64,000 nucleotides of DNA from Setophaga petechia (GCA_024362935.1 JANCRA010000006.1:35209924-35273923); one strand, 5' to 3'; positions 46,245 to 56,685 are shown, counted from the stretch's first letter. Translations and numbers: made by a program. The notes: generated by a model from the sequence alone, not told the origin.

Positions 46245-47040
46245 AAAGCGCTTTCTCACGGCGGCGGCTCGGCAGCAGCGGCGCCGGCTGCGCCAGCCCG
46301 CAGGGAAGGGGGGCCGGGGGACGCGAGTTTTGTGGCGATTTTTGTGGTGATTTTTGTGAGCGCAGTGCCGGGGACGGCAGCAGACCCTGCTGGTGCGGTG
46401 CCAAAGGTGCATGGGACAGGCAAGGCTTGCATGACTTCTAGGGAAAGTTCTTGAGCGGGGGTTCCCGCGCTAGGCTCGGGCGGAGCACTGGGAGCGGCTG
46501 CAGGGCTCCAGCCGGCCGCCACAGCTAGACGCAAGGGACGCGCTTTCATGAAAAACCGGAAGTGTCGAGATGGGCCCGTATCGTGGCACCGGAAAGATTA
46601 AACGCAGGGACCGCGCGCGCCGCTTGCGGGCGCTGGCACGGAGCCAGAACGGGACCGAGGCAGTGCCGCTATCAGTCGCAGGCAGAGGGGGGGCATTCCC
46701 GAAGCCGCGCCTGCGCCGAGACGAGCGCAGGGGAGGCGCGGTCAGGGTGGGAGTGCCCGCACTCCTGGGATGGCACAGGCAGAGATGGGGCGCGGTCCGG
46801 GTGCAGAGGGTGCCCAAGGTACCGGCCCTTCTCCGGTCGCACGGCAACGGGCACGCAGCCAATCGTAGCAGCCAGCACACAGTTTCAGCCTCCATCAAAA
46901 TCTCAAGTTGGAGATTTTGCGCGGATGCAGCACAGTATGTGTGAGGCACACAGAGCTTCTAAACAGTCCGGTCCCCCAGAAGTGACAAAAACAGTATTTA
47001 CCAGATGATCAGGCTTCAGATGCAAAAGATGGATATGTAG
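46245..47040 (+). other. GC-rich segment in gag position
   Basis: 46250-46860 is markedly GC- and CpG-rich. Frames on both strands are open by composition and Arg/Gly/Ala-rich. The end (QFQPPSKSQVGDFARMQHSM in one frame, about 46885-46945) could be the gag linker before capsid. Origin uncertain. Confidence 0.35.
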
Positions 47041-48350
47041 AAAAGCTGTCCAAAATCAGAGTAAAGTGAGAAAGCACCAGGCTTTTGCTCAAGATAGAGA
47101 TAAAAGGGGAAACCAGTGCAAATCAATGTTATTACAAATATGATGTAGATGGACATCTATTGTGAATAATGCTTCTCAGGGAGGGAAACGACCGTATAAA
47201 GATAGAAGTATTAGTCATGATTCAATTACCTGAAATGTCTCTGAAGACAGAGCATTTAAGAAATATCAGTGAGATCCTATCTGTGGGGTCATCAGTTGAT
47301 TCTCCAATGGTTCAGAGTTTTGTTGGTATTGAGTTTGTAACCTTTGTTAGTTTGAATTTTATAGGTGATACTGATAAATAAGGATTGTTATTTATGCTGT
47401 ATAAATACTTTTAAAAGGTTGTCATAACCCCTTCAAACATTTCCTGTTGATAAGTTGATTATATAATGAGAATTCTCAGAATTTATGATAAGAATTATTA
47501 GCAAGGTATTGTAATATTTACAGCCAGCTTTTATGTGTTTCACTATCTCTTTGTGTGATCATCTACAAGGTGTGTGTCTTCAGAATCTTGTCTTTTTATT
47601 TCTTGACTACTCATGGTTTTTGGGTTTCTTTTAAATCCAGATTGCCATTTTCGTGGTTTTCTTCAATTATATCTTCAGTTTTTATAGAGGTACTGCATGC
47701 CGAGAATTCAAGAGGTTTGCTGTGTTTGAAGAATTTCTATCCTGACAGAAGTTTTGGAGGGATTCATCTATTTAATGGTTTGATTAATCTTTAATCCTAA
47801 GGTTTCCTATTCATAATTGCTGTTTTTATGAGTCTTGTTTTAAAACGTATTAAGTGATATCCATTAATTAGAGTTCGAACTCTGGCCAAGTTCTAGCTCT
47901 ACTTGAATGGAACGATTGACAATCAGCCCAGATGTTTTCTGCATCAAAAACTATTCAAGTCCTTTTGGCTTGGCAATTTGACCATATATGATAGCTGAGT
48001 CTGTTTTCAAAGGGAATCTGGAGAAACATGAATCCGGACATGAGTTCTCCAGTTCTCTGTTGTTTTAAGGTTCATCAGCTGTTGCAGACTCTGGGATGAC
48101 AGTTCAGTGTTGTAGTGATTGATAATTGTATGATTTCAGATGTGTTATTGGTTATGTGTATTATCTGATTGACTTCTATTTGCTGTTATCTTACATTTCC
48201 CTATGTAATATTGCATAGAGACTGAAACAGAGAAGATGAATGTTTTATTTTCATATAAGGGCACATTTTTCACCTTCAAGATTTTGAGATAATCCTCCAG
48301 TCCCTGTGGGGACGTGGATTTGTTTGTGTTTTAGCAGGTGCAGAAGTCCA
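47041..48350 (+). other. AT-rich insert of unknown origin where capsid/nucleocapsid should be
   Basis: About 1.3 kb of T-rich, low-GC sequence with stops in all frames and no major homology region or CCHC zinc knuckle recognisable. It differs sharply in composition from the sequence on both sides. It may be a replaced segment or extremely decayed gag. Confidence 0.4.
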
Positions 48351-48370
48351 GGTAGATCTCAGTAAACAAT

Positions 48371-48961
48371 GTGAAACTCAATCAAGTGCGTGAGAATGCT
48401 GACAAGAAGCATGGGCAAGAAAATGCTGACCATTCCACGAGCAGAAAACAAAAAGATGCACAGATGTGGACTGTACAGAGATTCCAACCTTTGTGCTTCA
48501 CCCACAGAAGATTGTGGACTTTGGGTTGCTTCATGGATGAGAGCCCCGCAGTGATACCCACAGGTGTCACTGGAACTTCACCCCAGAGACAGGACTTTTT
48601 AATAATTGGTAAGAACAGAAGCAGCTTCCTTGGACTTGTCATTTATCCTTCGATTGTTTCAGCAAATCAGAATGAAGAGTTGACAGTTTTAGCTAAAGCT
48701 CTTCAACCACCACTGACTGTTCCAGAGAATACCCCGGTAGCCAAAGCTCTTGCTTTGCCACCACATGCAGCAGAACGAGTCATGCTGGTGTTTGATCAGC
48801 AAGACTTTCCCTCTAGAGACCATGTCCATGGAATTCTTCAGTGTTTGTCATTTGGAAGAAAACTTCAGACTCATGGAGACTGCTGCATGACCTCAGGAAG
48901 ATCAGCAAAGTCATCGAGGACATGGGACTGCTTCGACAGGGACCTCCTTCACTCTCAATGA
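48371..48961 (+). pseudogene. pro: dUTPase domain, then start of RT
   Basis: The 196-residue frame contains PTGVTGTSPQRQDFLIIGKN, then GLVIYPSIVSANQNEELTVL and PPLTVPENTPVAKALALPP. These are the conserved blocks of a retroviral dUTPase (sugar/base pocket and trimer motifs), as carried in the pro gene of betaretroviruses; that enzyme hydrolyses dUTP. The expected acidic residue in the YPGIVD-type motif is replaced (SIVSAN). The aspartic-protease DTG was not found. Confidence 0.7.
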
Positions 48962-49600
48962 TTCCCAGACTGGCCACTTGTGATCATTGATCTTGAGGAC
49001 TCTTTCTTCAGCATCCTGCTCCATCCAGATGATGCTCCTCCACTTGCATTCTACGTCCCAAGCATCAACAGGGAGGAGCCTCTGCAAAGGTACCAACACA
49101 ACAGGAGCTGCAAGAAGCTCGTGACTGTGTGATTGCAGAGGTGCAAAAGGCAGGACTGAAAATCAGTGTTTAAAAAATTCAGGAGATCACATCATGGAAA
49201 TACCTAGGGTGGAAAATCTCAGAGCGAACGATAAAACCACAGAAGACAGAAGTCAGCTCTAAAGTCAGCAATTTGCATGACCTACATCAGCTTCTCAGAG
49301 AAATCGACTGGATGAGACCAACCATGGGGTTCACAAATGATGACATCCCAGAGGCTCAATCTTTTGAGAGAGGACAATTTGACAATGACATCAAATCTCC
49401 CAGAACTCTTACACCTGAAGCGCAGAAAGAACTCAAGAAAGTTACAAAGGTCTCCAATGACGATCCTCACAGACCTGGAGATGGCATTCCAAATTACCAT
49501 AAAAGCAAGGACAAGGTTGCTGACAATGTCAGGCAGGAATTTTTCTACAATTCATTTACCATTGAAGAAAGATTATTTTGACTAGGCAATGCAGAAATCA
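48885..49600 (+). pseudogene. pol: reverse transcriptase, multiply broken
   Basis: Words of the RT palm appear in order in changing frames: [19 protein letters not shown] (about 48913-48970), the conserved LKD-type block with stops (about 48970-49060), ELQEARDCVIAEVQKAGLKI (about 49101-49165), YLGWKI (about 49200) and LHQLLREIDWMRP (about 49285-49323). The segment with the YxDD active site is deleted between about 49090 and 49110. The connection domain follows to 49600. Confidence 0.75.
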
Positions 49601-49689
49601 AAAGGCTTGTTAATAGCGTTGTTAAAGTAGCCAGGCATTTGCATGACTTGTTTTCCGGATCACAGATTGCTGAAATCAAAAATATGTTA

Positions 49690-50580
49690 TAGGGAAAAAC
49701 AAAGAAAAAGTGAGGAACTTACTTATTGGTTGGGATAGCAGTATTCACTAATGGTTCCAGAAAAAATCACAGATCAGTAATCATGTGGCAGAATTCAGTC
49801 ACAGGGGAATGGGACTCAGATGTAAAAATAGTCCAAGGTTCACCATAGATTGTGGAATTGGCAGCAGTGGTCAGGGTCTTTCAATTGTTCCACCAACCTC
49901 TCAATCTCATCACAGATTCAGTATATGTTGCAAATATGGTCAGGTGATTGGAGGGTTCATTTTTGAAAGAAACAAGCAACGACATTTTATATTCATACTT
50001 ATCATGTATGGGGGCACTGCTGGAAAACAGAGAACACAAATAGTTCATCATTCACATTAAGGCATACTCGTCCCTTCCAGGATTTTTAGCAGACGGGAAA
50101 GCCCAGGCAGACAAGCTAAACATGCTCATTTCACAGACTTTACTGGATATTTTTGAGCAAGCAAGGTTGAGGTATGCATTTTTTCATCAAAATGCACAAG
50201 CACTGATGGAATCCTTTTGCATCTCAAAAAGCCAGGCAAGGGAAATCATTAGTACTTGCCCAGACTGTCAGCTTGGGCAACCACCTGCATCCACAGGAGC
50301 AGTCAGTCCAGGAGGATTGCAGGGCCTCCAGCTGTGGCAAGGTGATGTCACAAAATATCCATCTTTGGGAAGCTCAGAAATATCCAGGTCTCAATTGATA
50401 CATTCTCAACAGCTCCTTTTTCAAAACCCAATCCCCCAATTCTCAGGCATTTTTATAACACTACCCAGGCAAAACTAAGGGAGAATCCTTTAGTTTTGAT
50501 CAGAAATCCAGAAGTAGGACAGGTTGAAGGCCCTCTCAAACTAATCACGTGGAGCAAAGGCTTAGCTTGTGTTTCTAGAG
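49690..50580 (+). pseudogene. pol: RNase H and integrase with core deletion
   Basis: RNase H is recognisable by comparison with the copy at 15.9-16.9 kb (an FTNGSRK-like start near 49755 where FTDGSG is expected; LPGFLADGKAQADKL near 50070-50120). Integrase begins with FFHQNAQAL (about 50180) and CPDCQLGQPP (about 50259-50288), then drops from about 50460 directly to the C-terminal domain (GPLKLITWSKGLA-like, about 50530-50570). The catalytic D,D-35-E core is missing. Confidence 0.75.
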
Positions 50581-50581
50581 G

Positions 50582-51079
50582 GTGAGGTCCAAAGAAGGTG
50601 TTGGCAAGACTCGTGGAGCCCTACAGGACTCACACGCAGGAAGACATGGATCCCGGAACCGAAGAGGCAAGCACACAGACAGAGGCAGAAGACAAGACCG
50701 TGAACAACTCCTCGAACAGCACATAAAGGGTTCAAGGACTTGGGGTTTCTCTCAGGGGCTTGGGTGTCATGGCATGGAAAAACTTCCCACAAGGAGTGAA
50801 GGCATGAGCTTGAGATTCGATCAGGTATTGCTCATGTGCCTCATTCTTCCATCTATTGCCTTAGGCAATGGTGCAGATTTGTCCATGGTCCAGCCAAAAC
50901 AAAATGTTGGGGGGGCTTTGGCCAATGCAGCAGGTTTGGATGGTGTCTGCTTGGCATGTTTGGGGCCAGGGAGACCGTTCTCAACGTGTTTGGTGGGTTT
51001 GCCAGTGAATGAATGGCCAATTCCAAAAAATACTTCTATAAAGATTTCACAGGTCATTTCAAATCCTGTGAATGAGTAA
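50582..51079 (+). pseudogene. env: leader and N-terminus of surface subunit
   Basis: The frame contains a hydrophobic leader (VLLMCLILPSIALG) and then CLACLGPGRPFSTCLVGLP, matching the surface-subunit start of the minus-strand copy (15.0 kb). The frame ends at 51079; the surface subunit continues only as broken pieces to about 51550. Confidence 0.75.
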
Positions 51080-52136
51080 CATCTTTGGACACAGTTCCTC
51101 CCTGTGGCTCCTTTTGAACCTGAGGAACTGGAAACTCTTGGGTCAGCAAAAATGAATTTTTGAATAAAATTTTGAACTTTTGAAAGTGACACAAACAGAA
51201 AATAAGACAATGTCACTCCAAAATCATCATTTTTATAGGAATGCATCTGCTTGGTGCAAATACACCAAGGTGACAACCAAAGCATCCCTCCAGGTTCCAG
51301 CGCAATTACCACAGGGAATCTTTTTTCATTTGTGGGGACAAAACTTGGCCTGCTATCCCTGCAAATGTCAAAGGTGGTCCATGCAGCATTGCAAGAGTTT
51401 CATTGCTAACACCCGATTGGAGAATTTTTGAAAGAGCAAACACATAAGGGAAAAAGATCAGTGGAATAATACAGTCCAAATTGTGATGATAATGTACACA
51501 CATGAGACAAGGGTCGGAGAATTGCAGTTGCAATTTTCTCCCCACAGGTAGCATCAGGGGTGGCCTTGACTCAGTTGGATCATATGGGTTGCTGGCTGAG
51601 CAAGCATGATTGAGCTGTTTCTCTTACACTCAGTGAAATGCTAACAGACATCAGCAGTAAGACGAGCAACTCTTCAAAACAGAGCAGCAAGTGACTATCT
51701 GCTGCTGGCACATGGACACAGGTGTGAAGAATTTGAAGGGATGTGCTGCATGAACATGTCAGATCATTCAAAATCAATTTATAAAAACATCAAAAAGTTA
51801 CAAGGAAGTGTTAACAAACTTGGGGAGGTCACTAGATCCAGGATGGTTGATATGGTTGGATTTTTTAACCTTTCACCATTGTGGAAGGGACCTTTAAAGG
51901 TAGGTTGTTACATTTTGATAAGGTTTGTAGTTCTTCTGCTCATAGTACCATGCATCTTTTTATGTATACAGTGTGTCATGAGTCAAGTTGCCAAAGAAGT
52001 GTTTATAGTGCAAACAGAGGGGGGAGATGTGGGAGCTCAGCACATTGCTCTGAATGTCCAGAGTCACCGGGAGAACCCTTGGGGGGGCTCGGAGGTCCTG
52101 GAATGTTGCCAGACATTCTTGGTGGCTGGACTTTAA
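51080..52136 (+). pseudogene. env: broken surface subunit, then transmembrane subunit
   Basis: About 51600-51990 is transmembrane-subunit sequence: an LQ(N)RAAS-like heptad region near 51675, LLLAHGHRCEEFEGMCCMNM (CX6CC intact, about 51700-51755), and a membrane anchor IRFVVLLLIVPCIFLCIQC. From 51741 it is an open frame that runs through the polypurine tract and stops inside the LTR at 52136, as in the minus-strand copy. No intact cleavage site was found. Confidence 0.8.
52017..52027 (+). promoter_or_regulatory. Polypurine tract of the provirus
   Basis: agaggggggaga directly precedes the 3' LTR start TGTGGGAGC. Confidence 0.75.
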
Positions 52137-52642
52137 CCCTTCTAGGGATGTGTGTGAGGACATGGAAGTCACTGGAGTTTGAGTGGTTGAGGGATCACGC
52201 ATTTACAGGGTGAAATATGCATTTTGGGATTTTGGTACAGGGGGGTTATGGAGACAAGATGGAGGGAACTGGGTGTGTCCAGCCTTTCTCCTTCTTCTTC
52301 TTGGCCTCCATCTTCTGCTATGATGTTGGCACTTACAGGTTGGTTTAGAGTAGAAGCTCACTGTCTAGCATAGGTGATGGGTATTGTAAAGTAATTGTAA
52401 ACGTTGTACACGTAGTTCGTAGTATAAAGACATAACACCACCCCGGGGGCAGGCAGAGTGCCTTGGACTGTCTTGCTGAGCTGACCTCGGCAGGGCAGGA
52501 GAAAAATTTTATAGATAAGATAAAATAAACAACCTTGAGACCGAGAAATGAAGAGCCCTGACTCCTTCTTTAAGTGCCGGGCTGGGAAAACAGACTTCCA
52601 AACTTTTCTCGGGGTCACTCTGACAAACTAATGATCTCGACA
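52028..52642 (+). mobile_element. 3' LTR of the class II provirus
   Basis: 615 bp, TGTGGGAGCTC...CTCGACA, about 98.5-99% identical to 44571-45185 by eye. Differences include one extra G near 52079, the tcggagg/tcagagg site, g/a in actttaaccc, and changes near 52335. Confidence 0.92.
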
Positions 52643-53855
52643 CAGAGGCAGCTCCTGGCAAGGGCAGCGCTGCAGAGAGACACCTCTGGCCAAGAGCAGC
52701 TCCTGTGCACAGCCCAGCAGGGCTGGAGCACTGCCAGGGCCCCTCAGGGACACCAGCAGGGCACAGACAGAGCTCACAGGGGCTCAGCCCTGGAAGGGGC
52801 TGTGGGATGTCCCAGAGGGGGCTGTGTCACAGCAGCACCTCTGTGGCTGTGTCATAGAGGCACAGAGCAGCTGTGATGTCAGCAAGGGGCTGTGTGACAG
52901 CACTGAGTGGGCTGTGTGACAGCACTGAGGGGGCTGTGACATCACAGAGCTAGCTGTGACATCATAGAAGGCGGCTCTGTGACATCACAATGTGGGTTGT
53001 GACATAGAGTATGATATCACTGAGCAGCTGTGTGATGTCACAGAGAAGGCTGTGACATCAGACACGGCTCTGGCATCACAAGGTGACTCTGACATCACAA
53101 AGCTGCTCTGTGACATCACATAGCAGCTGAATGACGTCACATGGAGGCTGTGTGACACAACAGAGTGGTTGGGACATCACAGGAGGCTGTGTGACATCAC
53201 AGATGGCTGTGTGACATCACAGGAGGCTGCGTGAGGTCACAGGGGCTGTGTGATGTCACAGAAGGCTGTGTGACATCACTGGGGCTGTGTGACGTCACAG
53301 GAGGTTGTGTGACATCACAGGGGCTGAGTGACATCACAGGGGCTGTACAACATCAGAGGAGATGTGTGACATCACAGGGGGAACTATGTTAAATCACAGA
53401 TAGCCTGTGATGTACCAGGTGGCAGTGTGATATCACAGGGGCAGTGTGACATCACAGGGGCAGTGTGACATCACAGGGGCTGTGTGATATCACAGGGGCT
53501 GTGTGACTTCACAGGTATGGCTGTGTGACATCAGAGGGTGCTGTGTGACATCACAGGGGCTGTGTGAGGTCACTGGGGAGGTTACTCTGCCCCGGCCCCC
53601 CTCACAGCTCCCCCCAGAGCAGTCCAACCCTGCTCGTGCACAGCGGGGTCCCCTGTCCCTCTGGGTCCCCCCGCCCCCGGCCCCGCAGCCTCCCCCAGAG
53701 GATGTTTCACGAGATCGACCCCAGAGCCTGACACGGGGATGGGGGGCCGGGGCCCTGGGGGTGGCACAGGGGGACAGGGACCCCCCGGCAGCGTCCCCGT
53801 GTCCCCCGGGGCCAGAGCCTGGGCCAGGGCTCCTTCACCCTGTTATAGATAAATA
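52643..53855 (+). repeat. Inverted duplication, right arm, part 2
   Basis: Continues the arm after the provirus: 52643-52830 is the reverse complement of 39590-39405, and 53590-53840 is the reverse complement of 38880-38630. Ends where a class I-type LTR begins (53841). Confidence 0.85.
52830..53575 (+). repeat. Array of CRE-like octamers (tgacatcaca), right
   Basis: About 35 irregular units of gctgtgtgacatcacagg. Roughly twenty contain TGACATCA or TGATGTCA and at least two contain the perfect CRE palindrome TGACGTCA (about 53134 and 53291). Counterpart of 38885-39420. Confidence 0.8.
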
Positions 53856-53892
53856 TCATATATTGGGGTTTTGTCGCAGACATCTTTTGTGA
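53503..53892 (+). other. Proline-rich open frame shared by both arms, probably not a gene
   Basis: The frame PEQSNPARAQRGPL... is kept open in both arms (minus strand 38901-38434 in the left arm), but differences between arms are mostly amino-acid changing and no domain is recognisable. It is read here as GC-rich non-coding DNA. Confidence 0.25.
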
Positions 53893-54770
53893 AAAATCCC
53901 TTCTTAGGATTTTTCCTGCTAGAGCTGAGAAGCTCAGTAACAAATGTAGCAATCATTATCTGCTGCTGTGGAATGCAACAGGTCCACCTGTGATTGGTCT
54001 TCTGTAGGTGTTTGGATTTACTGACCACTCACAGTGGAGCTGCTATCGCTCTCTGTGGAGAGACCGACCTTTGTTATTATTCTTTCTATTCTATTCTTAG
54101 CTTAGCTAGCTTCTGAAGAAGTTCCTTTCCTTTCCTATTTCTATGTAGTATAGTTATAATGTTATATATATATCATAATAAGATAAATCAAGCCTTCTGA
54201 TAATGGAATCAAGATCCTGACTCTTCCATCCTCTAAAAAACCCCTGTGACCACCGTCACAGGGTTTTGCAAATATTGAAATGGATTTTATATGTGTGTTG
54301 TTGAAATAACTTTGTTCTAAAGATATAGATTTTATTTCTGTTGTTAATTAAGCTCAGTGAAATAGCTGCTTGTATTGAACTGCCTGCTTGGATGGGATAA
54401 CATCCAATGCACACAGGATGGGGACACCTGGACAGATCTGCCAACTATCAGCACTCCCCGTCTGAAGGCAGAGTGGACCAAGGCCCAAAAACTGGAGGTG
54501 ATAAAGGGAAGGAGCCAAAATCACAGCCAAGAAACACACATGCTCTGAAAAGGCAGAGCCAAGGAGGGGCCATGTAAAATCGTTCCTGGAATATGTAAAG
54601 TAGTTTATGGATATGCATGAGGGTCTATGAATATGCAACAGGCTGATGTAAGGGGAAAGCTCAGTCTCCTCTGGCTTTTGATCTCCTCTCCAGAAGGGGT
54701 GCAGTTCTTTGGTCTCCTCTCCACGAGGGGCCTTAGGGCTTGATCTTGGCTTTGGCACAGGGTGTGGTGT
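53841..54770 (+). mobile_element. Class I-type LTR, interrupted by a solo LTR
   Basis: Starts TGTTATAGATAAATATC at 53841, is cut at 53871, and resumes at 54261 (ttttgcaaatattgaaatgg). Shares this region and gaatatgcaacaggctgat (54639-54657) with the LTR at 6462-7076. Right end not defined (about 54660-54770). 54337-54440 recurs inverted at 58097-58190. Confidence 0.6.
53872..54260 (+). mobile_element. Solo LTR with 6-bp target-site duplication (family L385, copy 3)
   Basis: TGTCGCAGACATC...CCACCGTCACA, 389 bp. gggttt lies on both sides (53866-53871 and 54261-54266). Inserted into a class I-type LTR whose sequence is continuous once this element is removed. Confidence 0.9.
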
Positions 54771-54774
54771 TTTG

Positions 54775-55400
54775 GATAATGATGATTGCCTAAAACCCCC
54801 ATAAAATGTCCTCAAAAACCCTCCAAATTCTCTCAAACCCCCCCCCAGGCCTCCTCCTAACGCCCTTTGGATGAATCTTTGGTGGATTTTGGGGGGTTTG
54901 GGTACCTCATGCATGCTCAAGGTGGGGTAGGATTCAAACCCACCCAAACGTCCCCTTAAAATTCCCTTAAAATCCCTCCAAATCTCCCCCAAACCTCCTC
55001 AGGATGGATTTGGAGGAAATTTTGGATTAATTTCAGGTAATTTTGGGTCAATTCTCGGTGGATTTTGGGTGGTTTTGGTACCTCCCGGACACCAAATTTG
55101 TTGTAAGGTTCTAACCCAGAAAAAATCTCCCGAAATCTCCTCAAAACCCCCCAGATTCTCCAATCTTCCCCCCTGAAACCCACTGGAGATGGATTCTGAG
55201 GGGATTTTAGGAAAATTTGTAGGAAATTTTGGGTGATTTGGTATCTTGTGGATGCCGAAGCAGGTGAAGGATTTAAGCCCAGCCAAAATCTCTCCAAATC
55301 CCCTCAAACCCCTTTCAAATTTCCCCCAGAGCCCCTCAGAATGGGTTCTGAGGTAATTTTGGGTGGATTTGGGGTAATTTTGGGTCCTTTTGAGAAGTGG
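54775..55400 (+). repeat. ~170-bp tandem repeat with alternating C/A-rich and G/T-rich halves
   Basis: Units start near 54901 (ggtacctcatgc), 55077 (ggtacctcccgg) and 55240 (ggtatcttgtgg), spacing 176 and 163 bp. Each has a caaatctcccccaaacc-like half followed by a gattttgggtggtttt-like half. Minus-strand frames (54992-54354, 55649-54999) are repeat translations. Confidence 0.75.
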
Positions 55401-55518
55401 CGAGGGCCTCGGGCGCAAGGCTGGGAGTGGGGCTGAGCAGCGGGGCAGAAAGGGGGGGAGGGAGGGAGGTGTGAAACCTCCCTGAGGATCCCCTGATGGG
55501 TACACCCCTAAAAAGTTC

Positions 55519-56056
55519 TGTGCCAGGGCTGAGAAACAAACGGGACTTTCGGTTTTTTGGTCTTCAGGCTGTTGTTTATTTTTCTCTCTTCTAATCAGTT
55601 CAGCATGCCGGCTGAACACCAGACTTAGCGTACAATGAGAAGGTACCAAAAGTCACAAGACACACAGGTTCAAGGTCTTTTAAAACTATTTTGTCCAATT
55701 AATTCTTAGAACACATTTTATTTCTACCTTTCTACCAGTAACTAATTCTTTGTCTGCCACTCAGCATCTGCATTGCAGCTCTTTCCAACCAATAACCCTG
55801 TGCTCCCAACACAGCAGAAAATGGAGGAGATGAAGAATGAGAAGGATATCAGACAATGCCCAAAATACTCCATCTTCTTTTCTATCCACCCTCATACTAA
55901 AATCTCCAAACTCTAAGTTTTTCACCCTGTGATAAACTACACTACTATCTATTTCACACACTCCTAGATTCCAGTTCATCCCAAAGTCTTGGAAGCTTTC
56001 TCCATGGACAAAGGTTAAAAGCAGTATTCTCCTGGGGATCAGGACTTCTCAGGACA
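55519..56056 (-). mobile_element. Solo LTR, minus strand
   Basis: Minus strand TGTCCTGAGAAGTCC (56056) to CCCTGGCACA (55519), 538 bp with TG...CA ends and AATAAA near its 3' end (agaaaaataaacaacagcc). No target-site duplication found. Confidence 0.65.
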
Positions 56057-56330
56057 GGCAGGGAGACATTCCCTGTGCCCTGGGTTCCAACAGCTGGGGG
56101 GAAGGGGAGGTTTGGGACAGGAAAAGAAGGACTGAGGCAGGAAAAAGGGGAACCTTAAACAGAGTGGTAAGCGCCATTTCTAGAGGGAGGGCCCGGGATG
56201 GAGCAGCCGTCACCTTCCCGGGTAGGTGTGGATGCACAATCCGGGTAAGATTTCCCATGGATCAGCCTGGGAAACATCAGGGGGCTGGAGATGAGGAATT
56301 CTGAACAACCTCGCAGGTGGTGTTGGTGAC

Positions 56331-56530
56331 AATTGTTTTCCTCATGGATTGTTTACCCCAAGGGGTGTTTTCTTAATTAGCCAGTCATGTGAAATGTAAA
56401 AAAACCAATCAGGTCCACCTGTATCGGGACCGAGTATAAAAGAATGGATTTCCTAATGAAGATGATTATTGGCCTTCTGAAGATGCATGGAGTGTGTCAC
56501 TCATTTATCTGTGCCATTTCTGACTCAACA
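56331..56530 (+). mobile_element. Short solo LTR
   Basis: Contains accgagtataaaagaatgga (TATA box) and ends ctgactcaaca. A candidate duplication gtgac lies at 56326-56330 and 56531-56535. The 5' end lacks the usual TG, so the left border is approximate. Confidence 0.5.
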
Positions 56531-56685
56531 GTGACAGGCAGGGAAGGGGGGACATGGAAAGATGAGGGTGGGGGGGAAGGAGGACACAGGACGGAGAGAG
56601 GACAGCAGCGCTCCCCTGTCACCTCTGCATGGATTCTGTCCCTTGCTCTGCCCTCAGGAAAAGGGGGACAGGGTGGCACAGAGTG

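Larger units (their letters stand above)
44571..52642 (+). mobile_element. Complete class II endogenous provirus, defective
   Basis: 8,072 bp from LTR to LTR with cagagg on both sides (44565-44570 and 52643-52648), the 6-bp duplication expected of alpha/betaretroviruses. Order: 5' LTR, primer-binding site, gag, an unexplained AT-rich stretch, dUTPase/protease region, RT, RNase H, integrase, env, polypurine tract, 3' LTR. Every gene is broken by stops, frameshifts or deletions, yet the LTRs differ at only about 7 substitutions and 2 one-base indels in 615 bp. The pre-integration site is preserved in the inverted arm near 39585-39590. Confidence 0.92.

Noticed and set aside
54354..55649. Minus-strand ORFs of 212 and 216 residues
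   Set aside because: They follow the ~170-bp repeat and run into LTRs; repeats in the protein mirror the DNA unit.
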